Shown here: positions 16,459 to 25,161 of the stretch, piece after piece
Numbering within the stretch: position 1 is the stretch's first letter
Layout: each line of letters opens with the position of its first letter
Source of the DNA: Kocuria sp.
GTDB taxonomy: Bacteria > Actinomycetota > Actinomycetes > Actinomycetales > Micrococcaceae
Assembly (NCBI RefSeq): GCF_030538595.1
Contig: NZ_JAUNTS010000005.1
Location: 1-64,000 of the forward strand
Direction of reading: 5' to 3'
Length of the DNA stretch: 64,000 bases
Translations under genes and position numbers: made by a program
Notes under the pieces: model-generated
What the model was told of the DNA's origin: nothing
Seen by the model: only the letters and a program-made list of their open reading frames with translations
Database searches by the model: none

Positions 16459-17040
16459 ATGCCCATTCGCCCCGTGGTCATCACCGGCAACCCCACCCTT
16501 CACCGGCCCGCCGCCAAGGTCACGGAGTTCAATCAAGAATTGCGAGACTTGGTTGCGGACATGCACCTCACCATGGACGCGGCCCACGGCGTTGGCCTGG
16601 CCGCTCCGCAAATCGGAGTGGGGCTGCGTATTTTCACCTTTGTTTTCCCCAACGATGACGACGCCCCCGACCGCGGCGAAATCATCAACCCCGTGTTGAC
16701 GGTGGGCAAAATTTCCGAGGAGAACCCGGACCCGGAGGAAGAAACCGAGGGCTGCCTTTCGGTGCCCGGATTGAGTTTTCCGCTGAAACGGGCAGACTGG
16801 GTGAAAATTGCGGGCTTTGACGTTGACGGTCAACCCATTGGCTGGGAAGCCAATGGTTGGTTTGCCCGCGTGATGCAGCACGAGTACGACCACCTGGACG
16901 GCAAGCTCTACGTGGATCGACTCAATGCCAAGTGGGGGAAGAAGGCCAAAAAGGCTGTCCGCGCCCAGGGATGGGGTGTACCGGGCAACAGCTGGGAGCC
17001 CGGAGTTGATGAGGACCCGTTCGGCCACGATCAGGATTGA
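16459..17040 (+). CDS. def: Peptide deformylase
   Basis: A metalloenzyme that removes the formyl group from nascent N-formylmethionine. All three motifs are present: HGVGLAAPQIG, EGCLSVPG with the metal-binding cysteine, and QHEYDHLDG with the two metal-binding histidines and catalytic glutamate. It is 193 residues, normal for actinobacterial forms, with a short Lys-rich then acidic tail. The start ATG 16459 follows AAGGAG at 16445-16450; the frame is open further upstream but without a ribosome site. Confidence 0.97.
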   Translation: MPIRPVVITGNPTLHRPAAKVTEFNQELRDLVADMHLTMDAAHGVGLAAPQIGVGLRIFTFVFPNDDDAPDRGEIINPVLTVGKISEENPDPEEETEGCLSVPGLSFPLKRADWVKIAGFDVDGQPIGWEANGWFARVMQHEYDHLDGKLYVDRLNAKWGKKAKKAVRAQGWGVPGNSWEPGVDEDPFGHDQD

Positions 17041-17419
17041 ACGCACGCCCAGGACTGAACACAGCCCGAAAACTGCTGACCCCACCAACGCGTAGCAGCG
17101 TGAACGGCACTAGGGCATGTCTCCCCAAGTGGGTGACGCGAGCCGACGCCGACTACATTCACGCAGTTCAGCCGCCGAGCCTCCAACAGGTACACGCCAG
17201 GAGCGGCGTTTGCAGATATTTCAAACCCCGTCAGATTCCGGTGAGCGGGTGGTGTGGCCGGGCTGGCAGCTCGACCTCGATGGTCTCGGCTGGCCTGAGT
17301 TGGTACGCAAATCGCCCAGGATCGAGGCGATTCTTGGTCTTTTGCGTACCGAATGAGGGCGAATGCGGACCGCAGGTGGAAGGGCAACGACGGCGCGGGT
17401 GCTCCGCCACTGCCCGGAA
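17041..17419. other. Non-coding stretch between def and yaaA
   Basis: A 379-base convergent intergenic region. Open frames here lack ribosome sites and domain content. It holds the nested inverted repeat at 17302-17350; I see nothing else beyond ordinary high-GC sequence. Confidence 0.5.
17302..17350. repeat. Nested inverted repeat
   Basis: Outer arms GGTACGCAAA (17302-17311) and TTTGCGTACC (17341-17350) enclose inner arms TCGCC (17312-17316) and GGCGA (17326-17330), the inner pair extendable to AATCGCC/GGCGATT. It lies between convergent genes and may act as a terminator, although no T-tract follows on either strand. Confidence 0.6.
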
Positions 17420-18214
17420 TCACACCACGGTCTCGGGCAACACCACGGTGAGTTCACCGGCCTTGGTGGCCGTTGGTGCCCGCAGTTCAACCTCCCACAA
17501 CTGCGCCGCCACTTCTGCAAGATCAGCCGGGGTCTCAATCCGAGTACCTTGAGCTTCTTGCTCTATCAAGTGCCTGGCCAATAGTCCGCGCGTGTGTTTG
17601 GCGTTGTGGGAAACCACTATGCGCACACCGTTGACCAGTTGCACCACTTTGACACCCACTGTGTTGGCCCGGGGTGCCTGGAAGGCAGCGGTGTAGGTTG
17701 CAGAGCGGCAGTCGATCACCAAGGTGTTTTCGGCTGAAGGAGTCAAGGCAGCAGCCAAATGGGGTTTCCAGTAAGTGGACAGTTTGAGGCCACCGGCTTT
17801 GCCAAGCCCGCGCAAACTGGTACCGCCGGACAGACGGTAAGCCGGCACTCGATCAGAAGGACGCACGGCACCCCACACTGCGGAGATCACCACCAAGGAC
17901 TCAGCTGCCACCCTGCGTTGAGCTGCCGTGAAACCTGCGGGATTCAGTGCGTCAAAAAGAACCCCCGTGTAGACCTCCAGTGCCGGACCGGCCGGAGCTT
18001 GTTCAAGGTCACGGTTGCGGGCAACGTCCTGTGCCAGGGACGGCCCCACCCCCAGCACTTCCAGAGCGTTCTTCTGGGCGCTGACTTTGGTCAAAGCCTT
18101 GATCACTCGTGCCCGTGCGGCAGTGAGCTCGGGCCAGGACAGTGCCGTCAGGTCAACTGGGTCACCGGCTGCGGGGATGGCTTTGGTCTCGGAAGGGGGG
18201 AGCAAGATCAGCAC
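17420..18214 (-). CDS. yaaA: Peroxide stress protein YaaA (DUF328)
   Basis: A 264-residue member of the YaaA family, which in E. coli lowers intracellular free iron and limits Fenton damage during peroxide stress. The family signature MLILLPPSETKAIP at the N-terminus is complete, with YTGVLFDALNPAGFTAAQRRVA in the middle and VIDCRSATYTAAFQ followed by VVSHNAKHTRGLLARHL near the end. The length is normal. It is divergent from the DASS transporter, 80 bases away. Confidence 0.9.
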   Translation of the reverse strand: MLILLPPSETKAIPAAGDPVDLTALSWPELTAARARVIKALTKVSAQKNALEVLGVGPSLAQDVARNRDLEQAPAGPALEVYTGVLFDALNPAGFTAAQRRVAAESLVVISAVWGAVRPSDRVPAYRLSGGTSLRGLGKAGGLKLSTYWKPHLAAALTPSAENTLVIDCRSATYTAAFQAPRANTVGVKVVQLVNGVRIVVSHNAKHTRGLLARHLIEQEAQGTRIETPADLAEVAAQLWEVELRAPTATKAGELTVVLPETVV

Positions 18215-18294
18215 TGCTTGATCCTATCCAGCGGCCCGGACACAGCGGCGTCACTTTTGGACAGGTGTCACTGGCTGTGACAGGCTCCACAACT

Positions 18295-19797
18295 ATGGCG
18301 CAGAGCACAGCAACTCAACAGCCCCGAAAACTCCTGTCGCGTGAGCGCATTGGACTGGTCTTGGGACCGGCGTTGTTCCTGATCTTCTACTTTGTCCCTG
18401 CCCTGACAGGTCTGGAGGATGCACCGCGGGCGGTGCTGTCCGTGACGTTGTGGGTGGCCACCTGGTGGATCACCGAAGCCATGCCCATTCCCGCCACGTC
18501 CCTCATGCCGTTGTTCTTGCTCCCCATGACGGGCGGCACGGATCAAGCCACAGCGGCCATGGCGTACGCCAATCCCATTGTGTTCATGTACATGGGCGGC
18601 TTCACCATTGCCCTGGCCATTCAAAAATGGGACCTTCACAAGCGCATTGCCATGACCGTGATTCGCATGGTGGGAACGCGCGGTCACCGCATCATGTTGG
18701 GCATCATTCTGGCCACAGCCGGACTGTCCATGTGGATTTCCAATGCTGCCACCGCTTTGATGATGCTGCCCATCGGCTTGGCGTTGATCGAGGAGGTCAA
18801 AGAGAAGCAGCTCTTCAAGGACGGAGATCTGCAAAAGTTTGCCAAGGGACTGCTGCTCTCCATTGCCTACGCCGCCTCCATCGGCGGCTTGGCCACCTTG
18901 ATCGGCTCCGTGCCCAATGCGGTTTTTGCCGCACAGGCAGAAATCCACCTGGGAATCCGCGTCAGCTTTGCCCAGTGGTTCATCTTTGCCTTCCCCCTGA
19001 CCGTTCTGATGTTGCTGTTCCTCTACGTGTTCCTGTCACGAGTGCAGTTCCGCATCAAGGAACAGCCGGAGATCTCCTCGGACTTCGCCAAAGATCAGCT
19101 GCAAAAGCTCGGCCCCATGAGCTACGAAGAGAAGACCGTGCTGGGCATCTTTGTGGTGGTGGGTGCGCTGTGGATGACCATCGGTTTCATCCCGGAGGAC
19201 TGGAACATCCCACTGACGGACCCCACAGTTTCCATCCTGGGCGCCGTGGCCATGTTCTTGCTCCCGGCCCGCCAGCTTCAGGACACCGGCGACGGCGAAC
19301 CCCGCCGCGGTGGCATCTTGATCTGGAAGGACATGACGGAACTGCCCTGGGGCATTCTGCTGCTGTTCGGCGGTGGCTTGTCCCTGGCCGCAGCTTTTGA
19401 GGAATCCGGTCTGACCCCCTGGTTCGGCGAGCAGCTGGGCGGGTTGGAGGTTCTGCCCTATGTGGCCATTGTGGTGGCCATTGCCGCAATCGTGCTGTTC
19501 ATGACCGAGATCATGTCCAACACCGCGGTGTCCAACATGCTGATTCCGGTCAGCGTGGGGCTGGCCCTGGGCATGGGAATTGACCCGTTTGCCATCATGG
19601 CCATTGTGGCGCTGACCTCCTCCATGGCGTTCATGCTGCCCATTTCCACGCCACCCAATGCTGCGGTCTTCACCTCCGAATACCTGACCATCAGTGACAT
19701 GGTCAAAGCTGGTTTCTGGATGAACGTGGCCTCTCTCACCTTGGTCTCCCTGTTCATTCTGCTGTGGCAACCGGTGGTGCTCTCCAGTGGCATGTAA
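18295..19797 (+). CDS. DASS-family (SLC13-type) anion:Na+ symporter
   Basis: A 500-residue membrane transporter for di/tricarboxylates or related anions. The two family motifs are present in symmetric positions: SNAATALMMLPIG near residue 155 and NTAVSNMLIPVSVG near 410, plus STPPNAAVF near the end. About 11-12 hydrophobic segments are visible. Likely substrates are C4-dicarboxylates such as malate or succinate, which would fit the malic enzyme downstream of rnpB, but this is inference. I chose ATG 18295; the frame stays open to 18142, but that would overlap the divergent yaaA start. Confidence 0.88.
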   Translation: MAQSTATQQPRKLLSRERIGLVLGPALFLIFYFVPALTGLEDAPRAVLSVTLWVATWWITEAMPIPATSLMPLFLLPMTGGTDQATAAMAYANPIVFMYMGGFTIALAIQKWDLHKRIAMTVIRMVGTRGHRIMLGIILATAGLSMWISNAATALMMLPIGLALIEEVKEKQLFKDGDLQKFAKGLLLSIAYAASIGGLATLIGSVPNAVFAAQAEIHLGIRVSFAQWFIFAFPLTVLMLLFLYVFLSRVQFRIKEQPEISSDFAKDQLQKLGPMSYEEKTVLGIFVVVGALWMTIGFIPEDWNIPLTDPTVSILGAVAMFLLPARQLQDTGDGEPRRGGILIWKDMTELPWGILLLFGGGLSLAAAFEESGLTPWFGEQLGGLEVLPYVAIVVAIAAIVLFMTEIMSNTAVSNMLIPVSVGLALGMGIDPFAIMAIVALTSSMAFMLPISTPPNAAVFTSEYLTISDMVKAGFWMNVASLTLVSLFILLWQPVVLSSGM

Positions 19798-19857
19798 TAC
19801 CGCCTGTGGATTGTCGGTGACGGTGAAGCCGTCCCCAGGCAGGTAAACTCACCTGCC

Positions 19858-20243
19858 GGACAGGATGGCCGGGTGACCGCGCAGTATCGGGATGACCGAT
19901 GCTTCGAGGAAAGTCCGGACTCCACAGAGCAGGACGGTGGGTAACGCCCACTCGGGGTGACCCGCAGGAAAGTGCCACAGAAAACAGACCGCCCACGCGA
20001 TTCGTCGTCGTGGGTCAGGGTGAAAAGGTGGGGTAAGAGCCCACCAGCGCACCGGGTGACCGGTGCGGCTCGGTAAACCCCGTCCGGAGCAAGGTCAGAC
20101 AGGATGCGTTGAGGGCTGCTCGCCCGAGTATCCGGGTAGGCCGCTGGAGCCCATCGGCAACGGTGGGCCTAGATGGATGGTCACCGCCGCGTTGTTGGGC
20201 AACCGCACGCGAGCACAAAATCCGGCTCATAGGCCATCCTGTC
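19858..20243 (+). ncRNA. rnpB: RNase P RNA (bacterial type A, actinobacterial form)
   Basis: The catalytic RNA of RNase P, which matures tRNA 5' ends. The conserved core CGAGGAAAGTCCGGACTCC (from 19916) and AGGAAAGTGCCACAGAAA are present, and so is the 3' conserved ACAAAATCCGGCT stretch. The 5' end (GACAGGATGGCC, 19859-19870) pairs perfectly with the 3' end (GGCCATCCTGTC, 20232-20243) as helix P1. A TAAACT box at 19844-19849 could be its -10 element. It lies between the convergent DASS and ThrE genes. Confidence 0.96.
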
Positions 20244-20275
20244 CCCCGCCCACGGTTCAACGGGCTCACCATGTC

Positions 20276-21598
20276 TCAGGAGGTTCTGCGACGAACCCTG
20301 TTCCGCAGAATCATTGACCAGAGCAGGTGCGGGATCAGCAGCCCGGTGGCCAGCGCCAGGGTGACCACCACGGCGGTGGAGGCATCCGTTGCCAGTTGCA
20401 GCAACAACTGGGCGTCTGCATTGCCCCCTGCCAGAACCACCACACCGGCCGCGGCCCGGAACATGTACATCCCCGGAACCAGAGCGACGACGGCGGCAAA
20501 GCCCGGTCCCACAAAGGGAATCCGATGCCGCTTGCACACCGGTGAGAGCACGATGCCCACCACCAGGCAGTGCACCAATCCGGCTGCCGCCAAAGACCAC
20601 CCCAGCACCGTCAGCAAGTACCAGTGCAGTCCGTGGGCAAGCATGCTCACCCCGGCCGCCCAGGGCATGAACTTCACGGGCAGGGTGAAGAACACGGAGT
20701 AGGCAACTGCCACCAGACCTGCGGCCAGTACATCCGTGTATCCCATGGCCGGGTGAGTCACTCCTTCGACCGGTAGGGAGACTCCCCCGGCGGCCAGCCC
20801 CACCAGCACACCTGCGCTGATGGCCAGCACGATCAACCCGGCGTTGACAAGCCGGGCTGTCCCCAGATCCGCTCTGCGATGGGCCAGGTCCAAACAGCCA
20901 TTGAGAATGTGCGGTCCCGGAACCAAGACCATGGCGGGACACAGTGCCACCAGGCGCGCGGAGTCACTGATTCCCAGGTGCACCGCCAGGGCACCTGCCG
21001 CACCGCCGATGAACGCAGCCGTGAAGATCTGCAGAAATTGATCGAAATGGCCGGCCATGGCTCGTCGCACCACACCGCCCAAAGCTGCAGCAGCACCGAT
21101 CAGGGCCACGGAAGCCGGGTGCTGTTCACCAAAAATCAACGCCAAGCTCATGGAGCCCAGTCCACACGCCAGGGCAAAGACCCATGCTGGATAGGCCTTC
21201 AGCTGGGAAGCCGCCTGCAATTCGTGGCTCAGTGCGCCAAAATCACCGCGAAACTCTCCTATGGCGCGCAGCCCAGCATTGACCCGCCCCAGATGATGCT
21301 CGGTGGGACTGGCAGGCACGTACTGGGTTCCACCCTGATCTTGCGGGGCAAAAACCGTGATCCCGGACCAGTCCTCACGCATGGGGAAGTGAGCGGTGGC
21401 CGTCCCTTCAGGCTCTTGGGCCGTCTGGGGCTTGTTGTGAGCCGCCGCCTGGGGGTTGTGGGCCACTGTCTGGAGGTGTTCCATGGCGGAGATGGTGGCC
21501 TGCGTGGATTCACCGTTGCCGTGCAACAGAGCGGCCGCTTGGGCACAGACTGCTGCGGGGACCGGATCGGTCCCCGCAGCAGTCTTGTCCGCACGCAT
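20276..21598 (-). CDS. ThrE-family threonine/serine exporter (DUF1212 + DUF3815)
   Basis: A 440-residue exporter of the ThrE family, known from Corynebacterium to export threonine and serine. The N-terminal part contains a soluble amphipathic region with the GNGESTQAT segment seen in ThrE; two blocks of five hydrophobic segments follow (from about residue 150, FALACGLGSMSLALIFG, and from about 300). The block LVPGPHILNGCLDLAHRR is typical. The start ATG overlaps the TGA of the malic enzyme gene (TGATG), so translation is coupled; a linker rich in Gln/Ala/Thr around residues 45-75 is unusual. Confidence 0.85.
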   Translation of the reverse strand: MRADKTAAGTDPVPAAVCAQAAALLHGNGESTQATISAMEHLQTVAHNPQAAAHNKPQTAQEPEGTATAHFPMREDWSGITVFAPQDQGGTQYVPASPTEHHLGRVNAGLRAIGEFRGDFGALSHELQAASQLKAYPAWVFALACGLGSMSLALIFGEQHPASVALIGAAAALGGVVRRAMAGHFDQFLQIFTAAFIGGAAGALAVHLGISDSARLVALCPAMVLVPGPHILNGCLDLAHRRADLGTARLVNAGLIVLAISAGVLVGLAAGGVSLPVEGVTHPAMGYTDVLAAGLVAVAYSVFFTLPVKFMPWAAGVSMLAHGLHWYLLTVLGWSLAAAGLVHCLVVGIVLSPVCKRHRIPFVGPGFAAVVALVPGMYMFRAAAGVVVLAGGNADAQLLLQLATDASTAVVVTLALATGLLIPHLLWSMILRNRVRRRTS

Positions 21599-23247
21599 CA
21601 GTTGGTGGACTCCGGGTAAGCCGGAACCCACATGGCATCCTGCACGGTTTGAACCCAGTCATCCGAACTCACCGTGGCCACATTGTCCTTGACCGCCTGC
21701 TTGGCAACGGCAACGGCAACGGTGGCGGAGGAAGCGCGCAGGTTCTCCACCGAAGGCAGCAAGGCAGCACCGCGCTGGGACGGATCCACCTGACCCGCCA
21801 CGGCTTCAGCAGCCGCCAACAGCATGCCGTCGCTCACCTTGCTGGCACCGGAGACAATGGTGCCCAGCCCCAGTCCCGGATACAGCAGCGCATTGTTGGC
21901 CTCACCGATTGTGAACGTCACGCCGTCATAGTCAAAGGGTGTGATCGGAATACCTGTGGCCACCAGGGCTTGGCCCTTTGACCAAGGAATGATGTCCTCA
22001 GGCATTGCTTCAATGCGCTTGGTGGGATTGGACAGCGGAAGAATGATCGGCCGCTGAACTCCCGCGCTCATGGCCTCAATGACATCCTGGGTGAAGGCGC
22101 CGTGATCCGTGGAGGTTCCAATCAAAATGGTGGGTTTGACCTGTTTGATGGTTTCCAGGAGATCAATTTTCCCATCCTGGCGTTGCCAATCGGAGACCTC
22201 AGATGCAGGCCGGGCATAGGCAGCCTGATAGTTCGGCAAACCCGTCATGTCATCGGTCACCAGACCGTTGATGTCCACCAGCCAGATACGCGACCGGGCG
22301 TTGTCGTCGCTGAGTCCGGCCCGCACCATACCCGCGTGAATCTGGTCCGCCATGCCGGTCCCGGCAGTGCCGGCACCAAAAACAAGGAGCCACTGATCAG
22401 CAAAGGAATCTCCCGTGACCTTCATGGCGGAGAACACCGCGGCCATCACAATGGCGCCCGTGCCTTGCATGTCATCGTTGAAGACTCGGTACTGATCCGC
22501 GTTGTCCACCAGAATGCGCCGCGCATTGGAGGGGCCAAAATCCTCAAAGTGCAGCAGTGCCTTGGGGAACAGATCACTGGTCACCTTCAGATATTCGGCA
22601 ATCAGGTCATCGTACTGCTGCCCCCGGACACGTGAGTGGCGGTTGCCCAAATACGACGGCGAATTGAGCAGTTCCTCGTTGTTGGTACCGCAATCCAAGT
22701 TCACGGCAATGGTTCGTGAAGGATCAATACCGGCTGCGGCCGTGTAAATGGCCAACTTGCCAATGCTGATGTCCGTCCCGTTGACGCCCCAGTCGCCAAT
22801 GCCCAAGATTTCCTCGGCATCCGAGACCACAATCAGGTCAACGTCATCCGGCCCCAGACCCAGGTTCTCGAATGATTCACGCACCTCCTCAATCTTGTTG
22901 ATGTTGAGGTAAACGGCATCAGAGTCCCGGAAGTCCGCTGACCAGTTCTCAATGGCATCCCCGATGGTGGGGTCATAGATGATGGGGTTCAGTTCCGTGA
23001 GGTGATCCACCACAACTTTGAAGTAAAGCACTGCATTGCGTGCGTGCAGGCGGTCCAAAAAGATGTACTTCTGCAGGTTGGAGTCGTAGGTGTGCAACTG
23101 CTGATACGCGCGGGTTGCCTGTTCCTCCAACGTCTCCACGGCTGCCGGGAAGCGGCCCACCAGCCCCAGCGTGGAGCGCTGCTCAGGGGTGAAGGCGGTG
23201 CCTCGATTGCGCAACGGGTTGGTCACGACTTCTGGACGCTCTGACAT
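21598..23247 (-). CDS. NAD-type malic enzyme (malate dehydrogenase, oxaloacetate-decarboxylating)
   Basis: It converts malate to pyruvate and CO2 with reduction of NAD(P). At 549 residues it is the large ME form (SfcA/MaeA-like). Motifs: YFKVVVDHLTELNPIIYDPTIGDAIENWS, SDAEEILGIGDWGVNGTDISIGKLAIYTAAAGI, FEDFGPSNARRIL, DDMQGTGAI and the dinucleotide site VFGAGTAGTGMADQI. The start ATG 23247 has GAGAGGATC upstream; the frame is open to 23280. It follows the RpiR regulator gene and overlaps the ThrE gene by one base. Confidence 0.94.
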   Translation of the reverse strand: MSERPEVVTNPLRNRGTAFTPEQRSTLGLVGRFPAAVETLEEQATRAYQQLHTYDSNLQKYIFLDRLHARNAVLYFKVVVDHLTELNPIIYDPTIGDAIENWSADFRDSDAVYLNINKIEEVRESFENLGLGPDDVDLIVVSDAEEILGIGDWGVNGTDISIGKLAIYTAAAGIDPSRTIAVNLDCGTNNEELLNSPSYLGNRHSRVRGQQYDDLIAEYLKVTSDLFPKALLHFEDFGPSNARRILVDNADQYRVFNDDMQGTGAIVMAAVFSAMKVTGDSFADQWLLVFGAGTAGTGMADQIHAGMVRAGLSDDNARSRIWLVDINGLVTDDMTGLPNYQAAYARPASEVSDWQRQDGKIDLLETIKQVKPTILIGTSTDHGAFTQDVIEAMSAGVQRPIILPLSNPTKRIEAMPEDIIPWSKGQALVATGIPITPFDYDGVTFTIGEANNALLYPGLGLGTIVSGASKVSDGMLLAAAEAVAGQVDPSQRGAALLPSVENLRASSATVAVAVAKQAVKDNVATVSSDDWVQTVQDAMWVPAYPESTN

Positions 23248-23279
23248 GGATGATCCTCTCAGTTGAGTGGTCGATCGCA

Positions 23280-23303
23280 CCGGTCACCTTCGTTGGTGAC
23301 CGG
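23280..23303 (-). promoter_or_regulatory. Hairpin in the malic enzyme leader
   Basis: CCGGTCACC (23280-23288) pairs with GGTGACCGG (23295-23303) across a six-base loop, 33 bases upstream of the malic enzyme start. No T-tract follows. A TGACA-GATA-TGTCA repeat at about 23365-23378 in the same gap may be an operator for the upstream RpiR-type regulator. Confidence 0.45.
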
Positions 23304-23416
23304 CAAGGGTCCTTCGCAGATCCGCACAGGCCCATAGCCAGCGCAAGATCCTGAAGTCAGATTACTGACAGATATGTCATTAAATCGACCCCGCCATCAG
23401 TTTCTTACATCACATG

Positions 23417-24379
23417 TCATCGCGGCGTATGGGTACCGAGCAGAGCGAACATTTCCTCCAGGTCATCAGCCCTGGACGGGGAACCACCCAGGACCCCACG
23501 CGCCTGATCCTCCGGGTGAGCGCCGTGATCTTGCGCTGCGGCAACTCCGTCCAGCAACGCCTCCAAGACGGTCAACAAGGGTGTTCTGGACCTGAACACC
23601 GCGTCCGAGGTGTTGTTGAACTCCAGATGGATCTGCACCCAAGGTGTGGTGGCCGCCGGTGCGTTGGAGATCAGCACCGTGGTGGCACCGCGCCGATCGG
23701 CATAGAGCATGAGGGCCTTGATGGCAGCGGGGTCTCGGTCCACGCTGGAGGCCAGCACCACCGCATCAGAGGGCATGCCCGCTACTGCGTGCGGCCAGTG
23801 ATCAGTTCCGGGTCCCAGCAGGACGGTATTGCCCCGCAGGTAGGCCAGGAGAGAGGCAAAGTGGGCCATCACAAAATGACCGGAGGCCACAGCGGCCAAG
23901 TACAGCGGCCTGGCCTCCTGCGCCAACAGATCAACCACCCGCGCCAAGGCATCCGGATCCACGGAAACGCTGGTGGCCTGCACGTTCTTTTGCACCAGTT
24001 CAGCTCGTCGGCCCAGAGTGTCTGAGTCTCCGGGGTGCTGGGCATCCCGGTCAGTGGTGACCGCCGTGTTCACGTGGTGGGCAGCCAACCGATCTCCCGG
24101 GTGCTGCAGGTGATGGTGGGCGTGACGGCGCAAGGCCGCATTGAATGATTTGAATCCGCTGTAGCCAAGCCGCTTGGCAAAGCGCGTCACGGTGGCGGTA
24201 CTGACCCCGGCTCGGTCACTGAGCTGCTGCAGGTTCAGCAGAGCTGCCCCGGGCAGGGCGCGCCCCAGGTAACCGGCAACGGCGCTCTCCCCCGGCGGGA
24301 GTTCCCCGGCACTCGCAATCTTCTCCACCACGGACGCCAGCGGCTCTACACTCTCCGCGCCATCTTCCACACCCACCAC
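23417..24379 (-). CDS. RpiR/MurR-family transcriptional regulator (HTH + SIS)
   Basis: A 320-residue regulator. The N-terminal RpiR-type HTH is at about residues 30-100 (LQQLSDRAGVSTATVTRFAKRLGYSGFKSFNAAL), followed by a His-rich linker (RRHAHHHLQH), and a sugar-isomerase (SIS) domain from about residue 165. SIS domains usually sense phosphosugars. Its GTG start directly follows the stop codon of the zinc-ribbon gene, so the two are co-transcribed, and the malic enzyme gene comes next; control of malic enzyme is a reasonable inference. Confidence 0.88.
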   Translation of the reverse strand: MVGVEDGAESVEPLASVVEKIASAGELPPGESAVAGYLGRALPGAALLNLQQLSDRAGVSTATVTRFAKRLGYSGFKSFNAALRRHAHHHLQHPGDRLAAHHVNTAVTTDRDAQHPGDSDTLGRRAELVQKNVQATSVSVDPDALARVVDLLAQEARPLYLAAVASGHFVMAHFASLLAYLRGNTVLLGPGTDHWPHAVAGMPSDAVVLASSVDRDPAAIKALMLYADRRGATTVLISNAPAATTPWVQIHLEFNNTSDAVFRSRTPLLTVLEALLDGVAAAQDHGAHPEDQARGVLGGSPSRADDLEEMFALLGTHTPR

Positions 24380-25108
24380 TCAATTCACAAAAATGGCGCC
24401 GCAGGACGGACAGGTGGAGATCTGCGTGGCGTCCGCTTCCACGTCCACCACTTCCGCGGGGCTCATGGTGGACCCGCAGGAACCGCACACCGGTCCGGTC
24501 CGTTCGGTGGCTGCGGTACGAATGATGTGGCCACCGGTGCGGATGCGCTCATATCTGGTGACCAGGGCCGTGTTCCCCACAGCTGCCACACGAGCATCAC
24601 GCCCCGCGGCAAGCTCCTGGTGTTCGGTCTGCATGCTGGCGCCGCGATCTTTGGTGGCGGCCACCAGTCGTTTGGCTTCAGCGTCAGCCGCTTGGAGTTT
24701 GGGCATCAGAACCGCACGCTGCTGCATAAAGCTCTCCAACTCCGTGGCCGCTGCGACCCTGGCTGCTCGCGCCTTTTCCACCTGGGTGGTCAAGGATTCA
24801 ATCTGCCGCTGTAGTGCGGAGACCTCCTTGACGGATCCCCCGGCATCCCGGCGCGCTCGGTCTTTTTCCAAACGGTCCAAAACGTCGGTGAGTTTCTGTT
24901 CCGCTGTGGCCTGCGCTGCCACGAGTTCTGTGCGGCGGGTGTCCAGTTCCTTGGCCTTGGCCACAGCAGCTTGCCGGCGCTTCAAAGCGGTGACCAGTTC
25001 GGGTTCCGACTGCAACCCTTGCAGAGCTTCGGCCAGCGCTGTCATCCGCGTGTCCCGTTGCTGAAGTTCCAGCAGAGCGCTCAGGTTTTCCGGTGTGACT
25101 GTGGTCAT
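24380..25108 (-). CDS. Coiled-coil zinc-ribbon protein (C4-type, DUF164-like)
   Basis: A 242-residue protein: a long charged alpha-helical coiled coil (about residues 5-180) followed by a four-cysteine zinc ribbon (VCGSCGSTMSP ... ISTCPSCGAIF). Members are conserved in actinobacteria beside the Nif3-like gene, as here, and are thought to bind nucleic acid, but no function is established. ATG 25108 follows TAGGAGAAGCG; the frame is open to 25315 and would otherwise overlap the Nif3 gene. Confidence 0.88.
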   Translation of the reverse strand: MTTVTPENLSALLELQQRDTRMTALAEALQGLQSEPELVTALKRRQAAVAKAKELDTRRTELVAAQATAEQKLTDVLDRLEKDRARRDAGGSVKEVSALQRQIESLTTQVEKARAARVAAATELESFMQQRAVLMPKLQAADAEAKRLVAATKDRGASMQTEHQELAAGRDARVAAVGNTALVTRYERIRTGGHIIRTAATERTGPVCGSCGSTMSPAEVVDVEADATQISTCPSCGAIFVN

Positions 25109-25161
25109 CGCTTCTCCTACCATCGCATGGAACTGGTGTGTGTTGAGGGGCCGCGCATCCA

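Noticed and set aside
19838..19857. GGCAGGT/ACCTGCC hairpin as terminator of the DASS gene
   Set aside because: Short, without T-tract, and it contains the TAAACT box that may be the rnpB -10 element.
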